Source of the DNA: an uncultured Candidatus Melainabacteria bacterium
GTDB lineage: Bacteria > Cyanobacteriota > Vampirovibrionia > Gastranaerophilales > Gastranaerophilaceae
Direction: 5' to 3'
NCBI GenBank assembly: GCA_934675695.1
Contig: CAKURN010000040.1
Coordinates: 1-9,507 of the forward strand
DNA length: 9,507 nucleotides
The notes beneath the pieces were generated by a model. That model had not been told where the DNA came from. It searched no databases and worked only from the letters and a program-made list of their open reading frames with translations. Positions 5,959 to 9,507 of the stretch are shown here, one piece after another (position 1 is the first letter of the stretch; every line of letters starts with the position of its first letter). The translations under genes were made by a program, and so were the position numbers.

Positions 5959-7281
5959 TTATTCAATCACATTAACAATACTATCTAAATACTTTAAATG
6001 CCAGTCTTGAATTGTTTCGCCGGCATACAAAACACCGATTCCCGGGGGATAAGGTAACACCATATCTTTTGAAATACTATGCAAAACTTCTTCTTTTGGC
6101 TTTTGTACACTTTTACAAGCAAAAGCCTGCCAAGGGTTTAGTTTTTTATTTGGGTGAGGTTGAAAATCAATTTTTTCATATTCAAAGTTTTTTTCTGTTG
6201 GTACATTTTGTAGTGCTGATTTGAGTTTGTTTAATTTAGATTTTGTTGTACCAATTCCCGTTAAATAAAGACAACATGTTTGATTATTTAGTTCATCTTC
6301 TATTTTGTATTTTCCAAAAAGAAATTCAGACAATTTGTCCCCTGAAATACCTTTTTTTCTAAGTAAAATTTTTGTTACATCGTGATTAGTTTCAAAAAAT
6401 TCTACATTAAACTTCAATAATTCTTGTTTAAATTTTGAAATATTAAGTATTAATTTTTCGATTTCATTTTTTCCTTTTTTAGAATTTAGATATCTGATAC
6501 ATTGTTCAATGTTTTTCAATAGAGGATAAGACGGAGAAGTTGTATGAAACAAATTTAAGCTTTTTTGAAAATCTGAAATATTTATATTTCTGATATTTGA
6601 ATTTACATGTAAAAGTGCTGTTTGATTAAGGGCAGCAGCGGTTTTATGTAGAGAATTAATAGAAACATCAGCACCCTGTTCTATAGCGGTTTTAGGCAAT
6701 TTTGAAGAAAAATTGTACAAAGCCCCATGGGCTTCATCAACTATTAAATATGTGTTATTTTGTCTACATATTTCAGAAATAGCCGCTATATCAGAATTTA
6801 TCCCTTCGTAAGTCGGGCTTGTCATAATAAAAACCTTATAGTCATTTAATTTCAATGTTGAATCGAGTTTTTTTAAATCAATATGAGTATAAATCCCCCA
6901 ATCTTCATCAACATCAGGCATTAGCCAATCAACATCAGCACATGTAAGCACTAAACCACTAAAAACAGACTTGTGGCAATTTCTGGCAACAAGAACTTTG
7001 TCATTAGGATTTATCAATGTTTTCATAGAAGCCAAAAGTGCCGTCGTTGCACCTTGTGTTACAAAAAATGTTTGGCCTGTTTTAAATACATTTGATACGA
7101 ATGCTTGTGCTTTTAAAATATCTTTTGTTGGGTTTGACAAATTATCATAGCCATCAAACTCTGATACATCATCTTTGTAAAAATTTTTGTATTCAGTTGA
7201 AAAATAGGGTTTTTGATTGTGCGATGGTGTTGTAAAAATAATTCTATTTAATTTCTTTTTCAAAAGTTGTATTATACTCAT
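5959..7281 (-). CDS. Orn/Lys/Arg decarboxylase family protein (PLP-dependent), short form
   Basis: A 440-residue PLP enzyme of the Orn/Lys/Arg decarboxylase family (aspartate aminotransferase fold). Such enzymes remove CO2 from a basic amino acid to give agmatine, cadaverine or putrescine. Visible features are TTPSHNQKP near the N-terminus (17-25), TQGATTAL (75-82, cofactor phosphate contact), ARNCHKSVF (99-107), VDEAHGAL (181-188, aspartate against the PLP ring), the Schiff-base lysine K213 in SLHKTAAAL, and the C-terminal YPPGIGVLYAGE (411-422). It is the short form without the N-terminal response-regulator-like wing of the enterobacterial enzymes. The frame stays open 29 codons further upstream, but AGGAG (7287-7291) lies 5 bases before this ATG, and the upstream part (MQCIFLLQKS...) does not resemble the family. 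The substrate cannot be decided from sequence alone. Confidence 0.9.
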   Translation of the reverse strand: MSIIQLLKKKLNRIIFTTPSHNQKPYFSTEYKNFYKDDVSEFDGYDNLSNPTKDILKAQAFVSNVFKTGQTFFVTQGATTALLASMKTLINPNDKVLVARNCHKSVFSGLVLTCADVDWLMPDVDEDWGIYTHIDLKKLDSTLKLNDYKVFIMTSPTYEGINSDIAAISEICRQNNTYLIVDEAHGALYNFSSKLPKTAIEQGADVSINSLHKTAAALNQTALLHVNSNIRNINISDFQKSLNLFHTTSPSYPLLKNIEQCIRYLNSKKGKNEIEKLILNISKFKQELLKFNVEFFETNHDVTKILLRKKGISGDKLSEFLFGKYKIEDELNNQTCCLYLTGIGTTKSKLNKLKSALQNVPTEKNFEYEKIDFQPHPNKKLNPWQAFACKSVQKPKEEVLHSISKDMVLPYPPGIGVLYAGETIQDWHLKYLDSIVNVIE

Positions 7282-7286
7282 AATTT

Positions 7287-7291
7287 CTCCT
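7287..7291 (-). promoter_or_regulatory. ribosome binding site fixing the decarboxylase start
   Basis: AGGAG on the minus strand, 5 bases before the ATG at 7281. It selects this start over an in-frame ATG at 7368, which has no such site and would add 29 residues unlike the family. Confidence 0.8.
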
Positions 7292-7394
7292 ATTAAAATT
7301 TTAAATAAAAAACAAACATAAAGAATTGAATATTTATATGATTTTTGTAATAAAAATATACATTGCAACTAAATAACTGGTTAATTGATATTTT

Positions 7395-7400
7395 TATACT
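7395..7400 (+). promoter_or_regulatory. candidate upstream -10 box of metK
   Basis: TATACT matches the sigma-70 -10 consensus at 5 of 6 bases. No good -35 sits 16-18 bases upstream. A start site about 7 bases downstream would place the GC-rich inverted repeat at the very 5' end of a roughly 65-base leader RNA. It competes with the -10 at 7447-7452. Confidence 0.35.
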
Positions 7401-7411
7401 AGAATGTAAAT

Positions 7412-7463
7412 ACACCGGGTCGGAATTAAAAACCTTACCGGTGTTATATAATATAAATTAAGG
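7412..7463 (+). promoter_or_regulatory. metK leader inverted repeat with predicted SD-sequestering pseudoknot
   Basis: ACACCGG (7412-7418) and CCGGTGT (7438-7444) form a perfect 7-bp GC-rich stem in an otherwise very AT-rich intergenic region. The 19-base loop ends in CCTTA (7433-7437), which is complementary to TAAGG (7459-7463), part of the metK Shine-Dalgarno. Stem 1 plus this 5-bp pairing gives an H-type pseudoknot with a 14-base first loop, no bases between the helices, and a 14-base A/U-only loop (7445-7458). This is the general layout of translational SAM-II, SAM-V and SAM/SAH riboswitches, and metK is a typical target. I do not see the conserved sequences of those classes. Alternatively the repeat is a DNA operator near a promoter. 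No homologues were compared. Confidence 0.45.
7447..7452 (+). promoter_or_regulatory. candidate downstream -10 box of metK (perfect TATAAT)
   Basis: TATAAT matches the consensus exactly, and its start site would fall near 7459, giving a leader of about 13 bases with AAGGAG at its 5' end. There is no recognisable -35 at 7423-7430, the expected place, which lies inside the inverted repeat. If this promoter is the one used, the repeat would act as DNA and not as RNA. The run of A and T here makes a chance match likely. Confidence 0.3.
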
Positions 7464-7471
7464 AGAAAAGT

Positions 7472-8734
7472 ATGGCACTTAAAAACTTTTTGTTCACATC
7501 GGAATCAGTTACAGAAGGGCATCCAGATAAAGTTTGCGATCAAATTTCAGATGCAATTTTAGATGAATTTTTGTCAAAAGATCCCAAATCAAGAGTAGCT
7601 GCAGAAACAACGGTAACAACCGGTATGGCTCTCGTATGCGGAGAAATAACTTCAAACTGTTATGTAGATATTCCATCAGTCGTTAGAAATACAATCAAAT
7701 CTATCGGCTACAATGGAGAAGAAGGCGGCGGTTTTGATTACAAAACTTGTGCAGTTTTGACTTCAATAGATGAACAATCTGTTGATATAGCTTCAGGTGT
7801 AAATAAAGCACTTGAAACAAGAAGCAGCAATGCAGAAACTTCAACAGAAGAAACACTTGATATAGGTGCAGGCGACCAAGGTATCATGTTTGGTTATGCA
7901 TGTAATGAAACTAAAGAACTAATGCCTTTACCTATCGCATTAGCACACAAATTGGCATTTAGATTGGCCGAAATAAGAAAACAAAAACTTGTTGATTATT
8001 TAAGACCAGATGGAAAAAGCCAAGTTACAGTTGAATATGTTGATGGAAAACCAAAAAGAATCGATACAATCGTAATTTCTACTCAACATGACCCAATTAT
8101 CAATGGAAATAGCGACAACAAACGCATTCAAGAAATAATTGAAAAAGACATAATTAATCTTGTTATTAAACCTGTTTTTGAAGAATACGAAATCAAACCT
8201 GATGAAACAACAAAATACTTGATCAACCCATCAGGAAGATTCGTAATAGGTGGTCCACAAGGAGATGCAGGCTTGACAGGAAGAAAAATCATCGTTGACA
8301 CGTATGGTGGTTACGCTCGTCATGGCGGCGGTGCTTTTTCCGGAAAAGACCCAACCAAAGTAGACAGATCAGCAGCTTATGCAGCTAGATGGGTTGCAAA
8401 AAACATTGTAAAAGCAGGACTTGCTGAAAAATGCGAAATCGAACTTGCTTATGCAATTGGAAAATCAAAACCCGTTTCTGTATTGGTTGATACTTTTGAC
8501 ACAGGGAAAATTTCTGATGAAAATTTAGCAAAAATAGTTTCAGAAACATTTGACCTTCGTCCTGCAGCTATCATAAAACAATTTGATTTAAGAAATTTAC
8601 CTGCTAAAAACAATGGCAAATTCTATCAAAAACTTGCCGCATACGGACATGTCGGCAGAGAAGATTTTTATGTACCTTGGGAAGATACAACTCTTGCTGA
8701 CGAATTAGCAAAAGAAGCTAAAAATTACCAATAG
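7472..8734 (+). CDS. metK: S-adenosylmethionine synthetase
   Basis: A 420-residue methionine adenosyltransferase, slightly longer than the usual 380-400. It makes S-adenosylmethionine from methionine and ATP in the cytoplasm, supplying the methyl donor for enzymes such as TrmL in this window. Motifs are FTSESVTEGHPDKVCDQISD (8-27, with the ATP-contacting H17 and D19), the signature GAGDQGIMFGY (132-142), GGPQGDAGLTGRKIIVDTYG (260-279), the phosphate-binding loop GGGAFSGKDPTKVDRSAAY (285-303), and a C-terminal region with FDLRPAAII (360-368) and YGHVGREDFYVPWE (391-404). The extra length includes an SSNAETSTEETLD stretch just before the GAGDQG signature. AAGGAG lies 6 bases before the ATG and is part of the predicted leader pseudoknot. 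A strong terminator follows the gene, so it is probably monocistronic. It is divergent from the decarboxylase. Confidence 0.98.
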   Translation: MALKNFLFTSESVTEGHPDKVCDQISDAILDEFLSKDPKSRVAAETTVTTGMALVCGEITSNCYVDIPSVVRNTIKSIGYNGEEGGGFDYKTCAVLTSIDEQSVDIASGVNKALETRSSNAETSTEETLDIGAGDQGIMFGYACNETKELMPLPIALAHKLAFRLAEIRKQKLVDYLRPDGKSQVTVEYVDGKPKRIDTIVISTQHDPIINGNSDNKRIQEIIEKDIINLVIKPVFEEYEIKPDETTKYLINPSGRFVIGGPQGDAGLTGRKIIVDTYGGYARHGGGAFSGKDPTKVDRSAAYAARWVAKNIVKAGLAEKCEIELAYAIGKSKPVSVLVDTFDTGKISDENLAKIVSETFDLRPAAIIKQFDLRNLPAKNNGKFYQKLAAYGHVGREDFYVPWEDTTLADELAKEAKNYQ

Positions 8735-8744
8735 ATACAAATTC

Positions 8745-8777
8745 AAAAGGTGCAAAGAAATTTTGCACCTTTTATTT
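8745..8777 (+). terminator. intrinsic terminator of metK
   Basis: A perfect 12-bp stem (8745-8756 with 8762-8773) around a 5-base loop. Its core is GGTGC/GCACC, flanked by AAAA and TTTT, and the 3' arm runs into TTTTATTT. It begins 10 bases after the metK stop. The A-rich 5' side could also give termination on the other strand, but no gene arrives from there. Its 3' arm contains the -35 of the promoter for the next gene. Confidence 0.85.
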
Positions 8778-8791
8778 AAAAATGATACAAT
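8763..8791 (+). promoter_or_regulatory. promoter of the DUF721/DciA-like gene
   Basis: TTGCAC (8763-8768) is followed after exactly 17 bases by TACAAT (8786-8791), with TGA directly before the -10 giving an extended -10. The start site would be near 8798, only about 4 bases before the ATG at 8802. The -35 lies in the 3' arm of the metK terminator hairpin. Confidence 0.55.
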
Positions 8792-8801
8792 AAAGAAAAA
8801 T

Positions 8802-9353
8802 ATGAAAAGACACAACAAAACAGCGACAATTGCAGATTTATTAGACGGTTCAGTTTTTGGAAACGTGAATATCAAAAACAAAATGAACAACGTAATAAAA
8901 CACTCTACAATTTTTTCTTTTTGGAACAATATTGTAGGAATAAAGTTTGCACGCCACACAAAACCATACGCTATAAAAGCAAACAAACTTTATGTCAGCG
9001 TAAAAAGTCCTGCAATAGCTCAAGAACTTAGTTTATACAAACTTAAAATACTCAAAAAAGTCAATTCTTATTCTATGCCATTAAATATGGAAATAAAAGA
9101 TGTAATTTTTAACTACAAAAATTACTCTATGGCAGTTCCCGAAACACTTACACAAAACGAAGATAAACCAATTGAATTAGACAAAAACAAGATTGATAGC
9201 GTTTCTTTAGATGAAAAAACTAAAGAAGAATTTAAAAACAAAATCGAAAAATTGAAATTTTTGAATGATTCACAAAAAACCACACTTTTGTCTAAACTTT
9301 TAGATGCAAAAAAGGCTCAAATAATTCAAAATAGAAATAATTCAAGCCTTTAA
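8802..9353 (+). CDS. DUF721 / DciA-like protein
   Basis: A 183-residue protein whose N-terminal half matches DUF721: after a helical start (residues 10-35) comes FWNNIVGIKFARHTKPYAIK (40-59), then LYVSVKSPAIAQELSLYKLKILKKVN (63-88), the pattern W-x2-IVG...H-T-x-P...L-x-V-x-V-x-S. The usual second tryptophan (SxxWAxEL) is isoleucine here. DUF721 includes DciA, the replicative helicase DnaB partner or loader in bacteria lacking DnaC, so a role in replication initiation is possible but inferred from the family. The C-terminal half is charged; residues 135-176 look helical (EEKTKEEFKNKIEKL-like) and I recognise no domain. The ATG at 8802 is preferred over a TTG at 8763, which would start inside the metK terminator hairpin. 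There is no clear Shine-Dalgarno. It converges on glgC with a 20-base gap. Confidence 0.75.
   Translation: MKRHNKTATIADLLDGSVFGNVNIKNKMNNVIKHSTIFSFWNNIVGIKFARHTKPYAIKANKLYVSVKSPAIAQELSLYKLKILKKVNSYSMPLNMEIKDVIFNYKNYSMAVPETLTQNEDKPIELDKNKIDSVSLDEKTKEEFKNKIEKLKFLNDSQKTTLLSKLLDAKKAQIIQNRNNSSL
9308..9351 (-). terminator. possible terminator of glgC inside the end of the convergent gene
   Basis: AAAGGCT and AGCCTTT (9311-9317 and 9345-9351) form a 7-bp stem with a 27-base loop. Read on the minus strand, it is followed by six T (9308-9313), downstream of the glgC stop. The loop is long for an intrinsic terminator. It lies within the last codons of the DUF721 gene, whose own transcript would read the stem followed by only a short T run. 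Confidence 0.35.
9319..9345. repeat. short direct repeat AAATAATTCAA
   Basis: The 11-mer AAATAATTCAA occurs at 9319-9329 and again at 9335-9345, separated by 5 bases, in the loop of the hairpin at the 3' end of the DUF721 gene. It is AT-rich and lies in coding sequence, so it may have no function. Confidence 0.5.
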
Positions 9354-9373
9354 AATAAATTTCTTAATTAAAT

Positions 9374-9507
9374 TTAATCTACTATTGCACCTTTTGGAAC
9401 AACTGTAATACCACCGGATGAAACATAAAAACCACGTTTTAAGTCATCTTCTTTAATGAAGCCGATTTCCGTATAAGGCGGGATTTCTACGTTTTTGTCA
9501 ATTATTG
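9374..9507 (-). CDS. glgC: glucose-1-phosphate adenylyltransferase, C-terminal end only
   Basis: The last 43 residues of a minus-strand gene entering from the right edge. They read IIDKNVEIPPYTEIG, then DLKRGFYVSSGGITVVPKG and AIVD before the stop. This is the usual C-terminus of bacterial GlgC: a final left-handed beta-helix turn (IIDKNVxIPPxTxIG), then RGFxVxxGGIxVVPKG. GlgC makes ADP-glucose from glucose-1-phosphate and ATP, the committed step of glycogen synthesis. The nucleotidyltransferase domain and regulatory sites lie outside the window, so only family membership can be judged. It converges on the DUF721 gene with 20 bases between the stop codons. Confidence 0.82.
   Translation of the reverse strand, partial: IIDKNVEIPPYTEIGFIKEDDLKRGFYVSSGGITVVPKGAIVD

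Noticed and set aside
6012..6224. Plus-strand open frame of 70 codons
   Set aside because: It is antisense to the C-terminal domain of the decarboxylase, with no recognisable motif.
7282..7368. 29-residue N-terminal extension of the decarboxylase
   Set aside because: The hydrophobic, cysteine-containing extension looks like a signal peptide but precedes a cytoplasmic PLP enzyme, lacks a ribosome binding site, and a good one marks the ATG at 7281.
7401..7471. Classical SAM-I (S-box) riboswitch before metK
   Set aside because: The leader is too short, has no four-way junction and no terminator hairpin with a T run; only a compact pseudoknot is possible.
8763..8801. TTG start giving a longer DUF721 protein
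   Set aside because: The TTG lies in the 3' arm of the metK terminator and in the likely -35 of the gene's own promoter.
8705..8986. Minus-strand open frame of 93 codons with a hydrophobic composition
   Set aside because: It crosses the metK terminator and the DUF721 start in antisense. The phenylalanine- and leucine-rich look comes from reading A-rich DNA on the reverse strand.
9356..9376. AT-only inverted repeat TAAATTT/AAATTTA between the convergent stops
   Set aside because: Seven A-T pairs with a 7-base loop are weak and expected by chance in such AT-rich sequence; it is not a convincing terminator.

Overview
The window is AT-rich (about 30% GC by eye) and gene-dense. It comes from a diderm bacterium that makes lipid A: LpxI, LpxB, LptC and an LptA-like protein are all encoded side by side. 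Low GC, LpxI in place of LpxH, a short Orn/Lys/Arg decarboxylase and glycogen synthesis (GlgC) would suit a gut Vampirovibrionia/Gastranaerophilales (Melainabacteria) genome, but other low-GC diderms cannot be excluded. That placement is inference.

Layout. From about 7.3 kb down to position 1, nine tightly packed genes run on the minus strand, in transcription order: PLP decarboxylase, deoB, lptC, lptA-like, lpxI, lpxB, pgsA, trmL and the start of nnrD. Gaps run from 0 to 55 bases. Several junctions look translationally coupled, and one Shine-Dalgarno sequence is encoded by the last codons of the gene before it. On the plus strand, metK (7472-8734) diverges from the decarboxylase. It ends in a strong intrinsic terminator and is followed by a DUF721/DciA-like gene. 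The 3' end of glgC converges from the right edge. There is no tRNA, rRNA, CRISPR array, IS element or phage gene, and no gene-free stretch longer than 300 bases; the longest is the 190-base metK/decarboxylase intergenic region.

How the genes work together. lpxI and lpxB are consecutive steps of lipid A synthesis. LptC and LptA carry finished lipopolysaccharide across the periplasm, and PgsA makes phosphatidylglycerophosphate, so the middle of the window is an envelope-lipid block. Around it sit housekeeping functions: pentose phosphate metabolism (DeoB), tRNA wobble methylation (TrmL), NAD(P)HX repair (NnrD), S-adenosylmethionine synthesis (MetK) and polyamine-type amino acid decarboxylation.

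Two things stand out. First, lpxI carries an in-frame TAA at codon 51 although the rest of the frame is intact and conserved on both sides. Second, the metK leader has a GC-rich 7-bp inverted repeat whose loop can pair with the metK Shine-Dalgarno. This gives an H-type pseudoknot like those of translational SAM riboswitches, without a match to a class I recognise. A protein operator is the main alternative.
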